Assembly: GCF_012911865.1 (NCBI RefSeq)
Contig: NZ_JAAXYH010000002.1
Location: 124,001-188,000 of the forward strand
Reading direction: 5' to 3'
Origin: Shewanella salipaludis
GTDB lineage: Bacteria > Pseudomonadota > Gammaproteobacteria > Enterobacterales > Shewanellaceae
DNA length: 64,000 bases
The position numbers were made by a program, and so were the translations under genes. This document shows, piece after piece, positions 46,472 through 53,882 of the stretch. The notes under the pieces were generated by a model. That model made no database searches, was not told where the DNA came from, and worked only from the letters and a program-made list of their open reading frames with translations. Each line of letters begins with the position of its first letter. Position 1 is the stretch's first letter.

Positions 46472-47317
46472 TCAGAAGGCTTCCTGGTTCAGTTCGGTTA
46501 GATCTTTAATCAGCTTATTCAATTTCTTATTGAAATGTTTCGCCTGCTTCGCCGAGAGGGTCTGACTGACGGCCAGCAGCATGGCCCCGAAGTTTTCGGT
46601 ATTTTGCTGCAACTTGACCTTATATACCTCGGACTTGAGTTCATCCGGCCGGGTCATCAACAACGTCAGGCGCTCGGATAACAGCGCCCTGTCCTGGCGC
46701 TGTGCCAATGCCTGCTCGAATTGCCTGAGCCATTCATGGCGGTACTCCAGCCACATATCCAGTGTAGCCAATCTTTGGCTATTGTATTGATGAATAAGCG
46801 CTTGCTGCGCCTCGCTGACACTGCCGAGCCAATCGTCGAACTGCTCTGTCAGGCGCGCGTCCGAATCTGCCACCAGCTGAACCTGGGTCTTGCCGGCATA
46901 TTCCTCAACCAGCTCCCGCTCGTCTTTCCTGAGGACGCCGATGATTTCCCCGACCTGCGCGTTGCTGAAGGAAGCCACCAAGGGCAAGAGATCCGGCAGG
47001 GCATATTCGAACAACCTGAACCAGTGCGCCTTGGCCTGGGCAATATGCCGGGCCCACATCTGAGGTGTCAGGGTGTGGTCATTGATGGCGGCGGTCAGGG
47101 ACTCAAGTTGCACCGCATAACGGGCCAACTCTTCTTTTTGATGCCAGACGACAAACTTATCGACCAAGGCCTCGAACACCTTCTCCTGCTCGTCATTCAG
47201 GGTGACATAGTCTTCCACCTCCCACTCTATGGCCCAGTCGAGAAAGTGGTAGCTGAATTTAGTCGAACAGCCGACGAGCAGCAGGACACCGAGCAGCAAG
47301 GGGAAAAGTTTTTTCAT
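46472..47317 (-). CDS. Predicted lipoprotein (DUF6279-like)
   Basis: 281 residues. The N-terminus MKKLFPLLLGVLLLVGCS carries a lipobox (LVGC), so the protein is lipid-anchored. The mature part is almost all alpha-helical (DWAIEWEVEDYVTLNDEQEK, then long amphipathic helices). I recall this layout as DUF6279; function unknown. The start is placed at 47317 to give a proper signal peptide, though the ribosome-binding site is weak and an ATG at 47332 is possible. It is upstream of the DoxX gene by 97 bases on the same strand. Confidence 0.8.
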   Translation of the reverse strand: MKKLFPLLLGVLLLVGCSTKFSYHFLDWAIEWEVEDYVTLNDEQEKVFEALVDKFVVWHQKEELARYAVQLESLTAAINDHTLTPQMWARHIAQAKAHWFRLFEYALPDLLPLVASFSNAQVGEIIGVLRKDERELVEEYAGKTQVQLVADSDARLTEQFDDWLGSVSEAQQALIHQYNSQRLATLDMWLEYRHEWLRQFEQALAQRQDRALLSERLTLLMTRPDELKSEVYKVKLQQNTENFGAMLLAVSQTLSAKQAKHFNKKLNKLIKDLTELNQEAF

Positions 47318-47389
47318 CGACCAGGGATCCATCCAGGTATGCAATAAGACGTCGGCTAGCTTAGCCCAGCTGTGGAGCACAAAAAAACA

Positions 47390-48358
47390 CTATTTTGTAA
47401 CAAGATAGCAAAAGCTGTCGAACCAGGCCAGGTACGCCTGCCGTTGCTTGGCATCGACTTCCTGTCCCGCCAACAACAGGGCCCAGCAGGCGGCAAACAC
47501 CCAATATATGTCTATGGCGCTCGCCAGGGCAGCCCCGGCAGCGGGCGTGAGATGAGGGTGCCCGGTCAAGTAATGGGCCGTCAGCCAATCGCGCTGTGCA
47601 ACCGATAGTCCATGACTGGCCAGCACCCCAGCCAATTCGAACAGCGGATGGGAGGCACAGGCATATTCAAAGTCGATGCAGACCAACTGATTGTTGCGCA
47701 ACAGCAGATTATGGGGATTGAGATCCCTATGACAATACTGGTGGCGCAACAGGCAAGCGTCGAGTCGCGCCAGCCAAGCATCAAGGTGCGGCGTCAGCGC
47801 CAGCAGCCGGCGGTGACGGGCCTGCCAATCCGCAGTCGGGGCAGCGACCGCCAGGCGTTGCAGCTTATGCCGGTATGCTTGCCACTGGCCCGCGACACTC
47901 ATGTCGTTGGCCGGCAGCGGCAACGCTTGCAGCCGCTGCAACAAACCGAGCAGTTGCCCGGCGGCATCGGGCCGCAGCGGCTCACTGCGACCGTCTCCGC
48001 CCGCAGGCACGGCGGCCGCCAAGGCCTCCCAGGGGGGGGAGGCCTGCGCAATATATTCACTCAGGTAATACTGATGGTCGTCGCTGACCCACAGGAGCGC
48101 CGGTGCCAGGCCTCCTGACTCGGCCAGTCGCCAGTTGGCGACTTCCTCTGCCCTGTTACACAGGAAACTGGATGCCCGACTGTTGACCCTGAGCACCCAG
48201 GCCTGGGTCTGCAGTGCCTTGTTGCTCAATGCCCGGGTCTGCAGCAGGTAATTGCTGTTGCTCAGGCCCTGGCTCAGTACCTTAACCTCGCTAACCTGGC
48301 TCAGATAGCGGCGTGGCAAGGCGGCGAGCACCTCCACCGGTAAGCCGGAGACGGGCAA
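47390..48358 (-). CDS. APH-fold phosphotransferase, probable thiamine kinase
   Basis: 322 residues of the aminoglycoside-phosphotransferase/choline-kinase fold. Catalytic loop HQYCHRDLNPHNLLL (near residue 220) and metal-binding VCIDFEYACASHPLFELAG (near 238) are intact. The N-lobe LSQGLSNSNYLLQT is typical of ThiK/choline kinases. As last gene of a TPP-riboswitch operon with thiamine uptake genes, thiamine is the likely substrate. No ATG is available; the TTG at 48358 lies two bases beyond the pnuC stop, with GTG alternatives at 48337 and 48331, so the start is uncertain. Confidence 0.8.
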   Translation of the reverse strand: MPVSGLPVEVLAALPRRYLSQVSEVKVLSQGLSNSNYLLQTRALSNKALQTQAWVLRVNSRASSFLCNRAEEVANWRLAESGGLAPALLWVSDDHQYYLSEYIAQASPPWEALAAAVPAGGDGRSEPLRPDAAGQLLGLLQRLQALPLPANDMSVAGQWQAYRHKLQRLAVAAPTADWQARHRRLLALTPHLDAWLARLDACLLRHQYCHRDLNPHNLLLRNNQLVCIDFEYACASHPLFELAGVLASHGLSVAQRDWLTAHYLTGHPHLTPAAGAALASAIDIYWVFAACWALLLAGQEVDAKQRQAYLAWFDSFCYLVTK

Positions 48359-48360
48359 GC

Positions 48361-49014
48361 TCAGTGGCCCTGTACGGCCAGAGACTGGCTCTGACGTTGC
48401 CGCAGTGCACCGCGCCACAGGAAATAGCCCCCGACTGCCAGGCCGACATAGAAAACGAACAACAAGGAGGTCAGCATCAGGCCCTTGTTGAGGTAGAGGT
48501 AAATGGAGACGAGATCTATCACCACCCAGTAGAGCCAGTTCTCCAGTACCTTTTTCGCCACCAAATAGGTGGTCATCACGGCGAAACAGCTGGTCGCCGC
48601 ATCGAGATAGGGAAAGGCCGCCTGGGTGTAGGTCGCCATCATGTGGCCCACACCCAGGGAGAGCAGCGCGGTTCCCGCAATCAGGCTCAGGTGCGTCTTC
48701 AGCGGCCAACTGCTGACCTCGACCCCGGCATGCTGCTCACCGCCCTGGCTCCAGAGCCAGTAGCCGTAGACCGCCATCAGCATGTAATAGATGTTGAGCA
48801 CTGACTCCATCAGCAGGGCCACCTGCCAGAAAAGCACTGTGTAGATGGCCGTGCTGGCAAAGGCCGCTCCCCAGCACCAGACATTGGCCTTCATCGCCAG
48901 CAACAGGTAGGCCAGGGCCAATACCACGGCGAGCGCTTCCCAGGCGGTCATCAGCTGTACCTCGGCCGAAGCCGAGCTCAGGGTGTCGACCAGGCTTAAC
49001 CAGAATTCTGTCAT
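48361..49014 (-). CDS. pnuC: PnuC-family vitamin transporter, probable thiamine permease (PnuT)
   Basis: 217 residues with seven to eight predicted membrane helices. PnuC-family blocks WEALAVVLALAYLLLAMKANVWCW, NIYYMLMAVYGYWLW and NWLYWVVIDLVSIYLYLNKG are clear; the two tryptophan-rich segments bind the vitamin in known structures. PnuC proteins carry nicotinamide riboside, riboflavin or thiamine by facilitated diffusion, with trapping by a kinase. The riboswitch upstream and a kinase downstream point to thiamine (PnuT). GAGAGACAGC precedes the ATG. The 111-bp gap before it contains a 23-bp repeat. Confidence 0.9.
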   Translation of the reverse strand: MTEFWLSLVDTLSSASAEVQLMTAWEALAVVLALAYLLLAMKANVWCWGAAFASTAIYTVLFWQVALLMESVLNIYYMLMAVYGYWLWSQGGEQHAGVEVSSWPLKTHLSLIAGTALLSLGVGHMMATYTQAAFPYLDAATSCFAVMTTYLVAKKVLENWLYWVVIDLVSIYLYLNKGLMLTSLLFVFYVGLAVGGYFLWRGALRQRQSQSLAVQGH

Positions 49015-49045
49015 GCTGTCTCTCTATTTCTCGCTTATTTGTCTC

Positions 49046-49098
49046 TTACTTAGTCGCTTGCTTGTTTCTTACTTGGTCGCTTGCTTGTTTCTTAGCTT
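49046..49098. repeat. 23-bp tandem repeat in the pnuC leader
   Basis: Two full 23-bp units (49046 and 49069, TTACTTGGTCGCTTGCTTGTTTC type) plus a partial third. They lie between the YkoF-like gene and pnuC inside the operon. Confidence 0.85.
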
Positions 49099-49125
49099 GT
49101 CCCTGGCCTTGAGCACAACAGCGAC

Positions 49126-49386
49126 CTACTCGCTATGCGCCAAGTCGAGTTCACCGCCGATAAACTTACACACGAATACCGCCTTGCCCCACTTCTGGTG
49201 CGCCGCCGCCATCTCTTTGGCAAGCATGGCCATGACGTCCGGGTAATCGCCGCACACCTGGGTCGCCATGGCGTTGGTGACCCTCTCTATGTTGGGGTAG
49301 GCATCGACCCGGGCGATGAACCACCTTATGGGGTCCAGGTAATTGTCTTGCAGCGGGTACATGCTGATTTCTGCCGTGAGTTTCAT
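49126..49386 (-). CDS. YkoF-like thiamine-binding protein
   Basis: 86 residues: LTAEISMYPLQDNYLDPIRWFIARV at the start and FVCKFIGGEL near the end fit the single-domain version of the YkoF/MTH1187 fold, known to bind thiamine or hydroxymethylpyrimidine. No signal peptide is present, so it acts in the cytosol, possibly as a carrier or buffer between permease and kinase. Second gene after the TonB-dependent receptor (97 bases) in the TPP-controlled operon. Confidence 0.78.
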   Translation of the reverse strand: MKLTAEISMYPLQDNYLDPIRWFIARVDAYPNIERVTNAMATQVCGDYPDVMAMLAKEMAAAHQKWGKAVFVCKFIGGELDLAHSE

Positions 49387-49483
49387 CTCTATCTCCGGAT
49401 TGCGTGCTTTACTTTGGCTTGTGCCGGAACCGGCACAAGCCTAGAGTCATTGGCCTTGTCGTCAACTGTGATGACCGCCAGCC

Positions 49484-51655
49484 CTACAGATAATCGTATC
49501 TGAAGCTGATCCCCAACTGCCTGGGATCACCGTAACGTATATATTGTTGTTGCGATGCCCAGCCCAGGTTGGGTTCGTTGCCGAAGAAGAAACCGCGCAC
49601 CCCGTAGGCTTCATCTGTCAGGTTGCGGCCCCAGAGATACACGGACCAGCTGGGCGTTTGGTATCCGAGGCGGGCATTGACTAACCTATAGTCGTTCGAG
49701 ACAGAGTCATTGCTGTCAGAATAGTAGAAGGCGTCCATCCCCGTCAGGTTCAGGTTGGCGAACCAGCCGGTGTCGCTATGCCAGGTGCCGCCCAACTGGT
49801 AATTATAGTTGGGGGCATGGGCGAGCTCACGCCCGGACAGATCGACCAGACCGCCATAACCATCGTCATAGCTGTATTGATCATATTTGGCCTTGAGCAA
49901 GCCAAGGGAGCCATAGAGCTCCAGATTGCTGCTCAGATACCAGGTGGCTTCGGCTTCCAGACCATAGTTGGTCGAGCTGCTGGCATTGGCCGTGTACAAC
50001 CGGAAATCGCCGCTGTTGGGAATTTGCACCGAGGCATCGACCTGTTGATCTTGTCTGTCCATGTAGAACACGGATACCCGGCTGGCGAGTGCGCCATCGA
50101 ACCAAGAGCCGCTGTGGCCCAGTTCATAGTTGTACAAGGTCTCTGAGTCGAAGTTGCGGTACTGGCTCAATGCCACCGGCAGATCCATGTTGAAGCCGCC
50201 CGACTTATAACCACGGGACACCTTGGCGTAAAGCATCTGATCCGATTCGAATTGATAGCTCACAGACACATGGCCGCCCCACAGGTTTTCCGAGGGCGAG
50301 AAACGGTTGTCGGCTTGCTTCGAATCATCCTGATAATCGCTCTGCCAATGCTCGAAACGCACACCGGCGGAATAGTGCCACTGGCCCAGGTAGGTATCCA
50401 GTTGGGCAAAGCCGGCCAGCTTAGTGGCGTTGTAATCGCTGTTGAGGTTGCTCACATCCAGGGGATCCGGACTGTAACGCTGCTCTATCTGTAACGCATT
50501 GCCTTCGGACAAGCGATTGTAATAGCCGCCGAACAACCAATCTGTGGTGCCGGCGAAAATCCGCCCTGCCTGGCTGGACAGCAATCTCAGCTCCTGGGTG
50601 AAATTCTGCCTGTCGGCGGTCTTGTCCCACCAATAATCATAGACACAGGGCGCACCATAACAGCTCAGCTTATCCCAGTATTCAGGGTTGGCCCAGTCGC
50701 CGTCGTAGGCCTGACGCTGCTTGGTGTCGGCAAAGCTGGTGCGTGACTCGAGTGACCAATTGTCATTGGCCTGCCAAGTCACTTTCAGGCCAGCGGCCGT
50801 GGTGTCCTGGGTATCGACACCGGGTCTGTCCGAGTAGGTCGTATCGCCGTTGCTGTCCAAGGACCAGGCATCATAGCCATTGTCAAAATTGCCCTGCAAC
50901 AGGGTGAAATCCAGCTGCAGTGCATCCGTGGCGTACCAACGCAGTTTGGCCTTGGCCGACAGCTCGTCACGGGCATTGGTATCGTCGCGTCCCAGGTAGG
51001 CGTTGTCCATGAAACCATCTTCCTTATGGGAAGAAACAGACACCCGCCCAAGCAAGGTCTCGTCGGCATTCAAGGCGCCGCTGGCATACGCCCCGGCGCT
51101 CCAGAGAGCGTCTGTACCCAGGGTCAACTCGGCGCCGGCTTCCGTCACGGCGGTTGGCTCGGCACTCTTGAGGTAAATCGCCCCGGCCAATGCATTGCCC
51201 CCGAACAGGGTGCTCTGTGGGCCACGCAGTACTTCCACCTGCTCTATGTCAAACAGATTGGATGCCATGCCCAGGCCGGACAAGTCTATGTCATCGATGA
51301 AGAAGCCGACCGAAGAGTTGGGCGCGCCCTGGTATTCTTCCTGATCGCCGACACCGCGAATTTGGAAATACCTGGCCCTGGAGCTGCCGCCGGACCAGTT
51401 CATGTTGGGAATGGCATTGAGCACATCCTGGAAGTTTTGTCCGCCATCGTCCAGCAAGCGCTGGCGATCCAGCACGCTGAGACTCGCAGGTACGTCTTCG
51501 ATGGAGGTGGCACGAAAGTCGGCGGTCACGACCATGACTTCCATTTTTTCTTCGGGAAGGGTTTCGGTGAGCGTGGCGGTTTGTGCCAGTGCGGCCGGAG
51601 ACAAGGCGGCTAAGATAGCCAGTGACAGCACGGACTCGGGTTTCAGGGTAAACAT
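49484..51655 (-). CDS. TonB-dependent outer-membrane receptor, probable thiamine receptor
   Basis: 723 residues. Signal peptide (ILAALSPAALAQ, about residue 25), a TonB box-like EVMVVTA near 38-44, a plug domain (DVPASLSVLDRQRL; VEVLRGPQSTLFGGNALAGA near 147) and a 22-strand barrel ending in aromatic YDYL, the sorting signal of the outer membrane. First gene behind a TPP riboswitch, so the ligand is probably thiamine or a thiamine phosphate. GAGGT lies three bases before the ATG and can be hidden by the hairpin at 51657-51683. Confidence 0.9.
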   Translation of the reverse strand: MFTLKPESVLSLAILAALSPAALAQTATLTETLPEEKMEVMVVTADFRATSIEDVPASLSVLDRQRLLDDGGQNFQDVLNAIPNMNWSGGSSRARYFQIRGVGDQEEYQGAPNSSVGFFIDDIDLSGLGMASNLFDIEQVEVLRGPQSTLFGGNALAGAIYLKSAEPTAVTEAGAELTLGTDALWSAGAYASGALNADETLLGRVSVSSHKEDGFMDNAYLGRDDTNARDELSAKAKLRWYATDALQLDFTLLQGNFDNGYDAWSLDSNGDTTYSDRPGVDTQDTTAAGLKVTWQANDNWSLESRTSFADTKQRQAYDGDWANPEYWDKLSCYGAPCVYDYWWDKTADRQNFTQELRLLSSQAGRIFAGTTDWLFGGYYNRLSEGNALQIEQRYSPDPLDVSNLNSDYNATKLAGFAQLDTYLGQWHYSAGVRFEHWQSDYQDDSKQADNRFSPSENLWGGHVSVSYQFESDQMLYAKVSRGYKSGGFNMDLPVALSQYRNFDSETLYNYELGHSGSWFDGALASRVSVFYMDRQDQQVDASVQIPNSGDFRLYTANASSSTNYGLEAEATWYLSSNLELYGSLGLLKAKYDQYSYDDGYGGLVDLSGRELAHAPNYNYQLGGTWHSDTGWFANLNLTGMDAFYYSDSNDSVSNDYRLVNARLGYQTPSWSVYLWGRNLTDEAYGVRGFFFGNEPNLGWASQQQYIRYGDPRQLGISFRYDYL

Positions 51656-51656
51656 A

Positions 51657-51683
51657 GGACCTCAAATATTCAGTTTGAGATCC
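51657..51683 (-). promoter_or_regulatory. Shine-Dalgarno-sequestering hairpin (riboswitch expression platform)
   Basis: In the minus-strand RNA GGATCTCAAA pairs with TTTGAGGTCC around a 7-base loop (nine Watson-Crick pairs and one G-U). The 3' arm contains the ribosome-binding site GAGGT and ends one base before the ATG. The G-U pair is a C-A mismatch on the plus strand, so the structure is specific to the sense transcript. Confidence 0.75.
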
Positions 51684-51720
51684 GGCAAAGTGTAAGCGAT
51701 TCAGAAGTGCGCAATTGACA

Positions 51721-51816
51721 GGCCCATTCCTACGCCGGTATTAGCCGGATCAGGTTCTAAGGGTTCATCGTTCGACATCTCAGTTCGGTGCTTGGCACAG
51801 AACACCCCTTGGCGCC
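51721..51816 (-). promoter_or_regulatory. TPP (THI-box) riboswitch
   Basis: On the minus strand the conserved elements occur in order: GGGGTG, CTGAGA, ACCCTT, GAACCTGATCCGG, CTAATACCGGCGTAGGAA. The outer P1 helix is GGC-g-CCA with TGG-GCC. This binds thiamine pyrophosphate and should turn off the receptor/YkoF/PnuC/kinase operon when TPP is plentiful. The expression platform is the hairpin over the start site of the receptor gene 40 bases downstream. Confidence 0.96.
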
Positions 51817-51892
51817 GGCAAGTATACCCGAGTTAGGCAACAAGATGACAGGTTTGTATCACTTTGATGTGGAACTCATTGCGGCAAAAAAC

Positions 51893-51917
51893 AAAACGCC
51901 GGCAAAGCGGCGTTTTT
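51893..51917 (-). terminator. Terminator after the ycfL-like gene
   Basis: AAAACGCC and GGCGTTTT pair around an 8-base loop; the minus strand continues with a T-rich tail (GTTTTTTG). 34 bases after the stop of the gene at 51951. Confidence 0.85.
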
Positions 51918-51950
51918 ATCTTCAGTTGGCCGCCAATGACGGGGCCTGCC

Positions 51951-52355
51951 TCAGTTGGAGATGGCTTCCCTGACATAGACTTCGAAGGCGACCGCATTGG
52001 CATTGGGTGCCAGCGCATTGACCTGCAGCTGCTGTTTGCCATGCAGCTTGAGCGGCTTCCAGCTGCCGGCCTCCCCTTCCAGGCTATAACCGCCGGCATC
52101 GAACCAGGTGAACTTGTACTGCAAATGCAGATCTGTGCCGACCTTGCTGGCAACGACCGCCGAGCCTTGCAACAGCCCGGCCTGCAGCCTGCTGCCGGCA
52201 TGCTCGACCGCCACCTGGCGGGCCAGGCCGGCATTGTCTACCCTGACGTCGCCAGCGGAATTCACTGCGACCCCGGCGGTATGGGGGGCACAGGCGCTTA
52301 AGCCAACCAAGGCGGATGTCACCATGGCCGCCAATAACAGATGTGTCGCTTTCAT
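51951..52355 (-). CDS. ycfL: YcfL-family lipoprotein (DUF1425)
   Basis: 134 residues. Signal peptide with lipobox LSAC (Cys near 22), then a small beta-rich domain: LQYKFTWFDAGGYSLEGEAGSWKPL is the YcfL signature. In E. coli ycfL follows hinT and precedes lpoB and thiK; here it follows hinT and a thioesterase gene on the same strand, so the synteny is partly kept. Function unknown; probably an outer-membrane lipoprotein of the periplasm. Confidence 0.87.
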   Translation of the reverse strand: MKATHLLLAAMVTSALVGLSACAPHTAGVAVNSAGDVRVDNAGLARQVAVEHAGSRLQAGLLQGSAVVASKVGTDLHLQYKFTWFDAGGYSLEGEAGSWKPLKLHGKQQLQVNALAPNANAVAFEVYVREAISN

Positions 52356-52391
52356 CTCTACTCTCCCTGTTTGCTTAACTTGCTCGATACA

Positions 52392-53384
52392 CTAGTCGAC
52401 CAGGAAGTGAGCCCTGGCGGTAGCGATCAACTGTTTGCGGTTGGTCTGCCAACAGTTGATGTTGACGTTGGCGACCCTGCGTCCCTGACGGGTGATGCGG
52501 CATTCGGCGAAGGTATCCTTATGATAGCCGGCCCTCAGGTAGTCGATGGAGAAATCCACCACCTTAGGCACCTTGGAGGTCTGCATGAACACCATCAGCT
52601 GGACTATCGCCGACATCTCCATGAACCCGGCTATCACCCCGCCGTGGATCGCCGGCAACACGGGATTGCCTATGTTGTCGTCCTTGGCCGGCAATTTAAA
52701 CACCAGCTCATCACCGAAACGCTCCACCGCCATGCCGACAAACTTGGCATAGGGCACATGCTCCAGCAGGTGACCGAAGTCGTTCAGCTCAGTGGCGCGT
52801 TTGACTATGCCCTTGACGTCCAGCGGGCCTTTCACATCCAGGGAAGTATGGGGCTGGGTCACGCTGGCCTCGTTGGCCTGGCCCTTGTCGCCATCCTTGC
52901 CCATCAGGGCCTTGCGAAACTCGTCGCCGACCATCTCAGGGCTGATGCGCATGAAGGACCCCACGGCATGGGCTATGGGATCGTCTATGCTGTCCTGGTA
53001 GGCGATCGCCCGGGTGAAGGCGATGCTGGAGGCCAGCTTATAGCATTCGGCGAACGCATAGACAGGCTTGTTGGGCTCGGCCGGTTTCATATAGTCGACC
53101 CGCAAGTCCAGGGTCGGCGAGATCTCCAGCGAGGCAAACTTGTCGAAGATGGCACACACCACGGCGCTGCCACAGGCGGTGTCCATCAGGGTGGTAATCA
53201 CACCACCGTGGATCACCCCGGTATCTGGGTAACCTATCAATTCTTGGCTGTAGGGCAACTCGATCAACACATGATGCTCGCTGGCCTCATGCACCGTCAG
53301 CCCCAGACGCCGGCACTGGGCCAGCTGGTTGACGAAACGCCCCGCCAGCTGGGTCAGGGGAAAAAAGTCCGGGTTGACCTTCAT
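52392..53384 (-). CDS. Double hot-dog (PaaI-type) thioesterase
   Basis: 330 residues made of two PaaI-like hot-dog domains in tandem: the first with [20 protein letters not shown] (near residue 77), the second with [19 protein letters not shown] (near 243). Both retain the HGGV/acidic-residue pattern of the active site, so the single chain may form a dimer-like unit. It should cleave acyl- or aryl-CoA thioesters; the substrate is unknown. Its ATG overlaps the hinT stop by four bases (ATGA), so the two genes are translationally coupled. Confidence 0.87.
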   Translation of the reverse strand: MKVNPDFFPLTQLAGRFVNQLAQCRRLGLTVHEASEHHVLIELPYSQELIGYPDTGVIHGGVITTLMDTACGSAVVCAIFDKFASLEISPTLDLRVDYMKPAEPNKPVYAFAECYKLASSIAFTRAIAYQDSIDDPIAHAVGSFMRISPEMVGDEFRKALMGKDGDKGQANEASVTQPHTSLDVKGPLDVKGIVKRATELNDFGHLLEHVPYAKFVGMAVERFGDELVFKLPAKDDNIGNPVLPAIHGGVIAGFMEMSAIVQLMVFMQTSKVPKVVDFSIDYLRAGYHKDTFAECRITRQGRRVANVNINCWQTNRKQLIATARAHFLVD

Positions 53385-53737
53385 AGACGCTGGCTCAGCA
53401 TGGGGCCAAGCGGTGCGCCACCGAGCAGGTGCATGTGAATGTGATACACCTCCTGGCCACCGTGACTGTTGCAGTTCATTATCAGCCGATAGCCATCCTC
53501 GGCTATGCCTGCCTCGGCGGCCAACTTGGCCGCCACTGTGACCATGCGCCCCAGCGCCAGTTCATCCGATGCCTTGACATCGTTGGCGGTGGCGATCAAA
53601 TGGTTGGGGACTATCAATATGTGGAGCGGCGCTTTGGGGAAGATGTCACGAAATGCGGTGACCAATTCATCCTGATACAGGATATCGGCCGGGATCTCAC
53701 GACGAATAATTTTACTGAAAATGGTTTCTTCTGCCAT
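53381..53737 (-). CDS. hinT: HIT-family purine nucleoside phosphoramidase
   Basis: 118 residues. The histidine triad is HIHMHLLGG (near residues 99-107), with the N-terminal [19 protein letters not shown] that defines HinT. It hydrolyses adenosine 5'-phosphoramidates and aminoacyl-adenylates. First gene of a hinT-thioesterase-ycfL unit on the minus strand; GGAGGAATG lies at its start. Divergent from the M61 peptidase gene. Confidence 0.95.
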   Translation of the reverse strand: MAEETIFSKIIRREIPADILYQDELVTAFRDIFPKAPLHILIVPNHLIATANDVKASDELALGRMVTVAAKLAAEAGIAEDGYRLIMNCNSHGGQEVYHIHMHLLGGAPLGPMLSQRL

Positions 53738-53882
53738 GGGTCATTCCTCCTTGGGGCAACTTGGCTAGTATACTCGTAATTCAACACTTTGTGACGCGCC
53801 AATTGCAGCCAACGCCGTTTTTTGGCAGCATGTGGGCCACTGGCTCAAGCCGTATTCTAACAATAGCCGCTCAGGACAACAG

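Noticed and set aside
48358..48709. Longer N-terminus for the APH-fold kinase
   Set aside because: The frame is open to 48709 but this would overlap pnuC extensively; the kinase N-lobe begins only after 48340.
52341..53438. 365-codon plus-strand open frame
   Set aside because: Antisense to the double hot-dog thioesterase and hinT.
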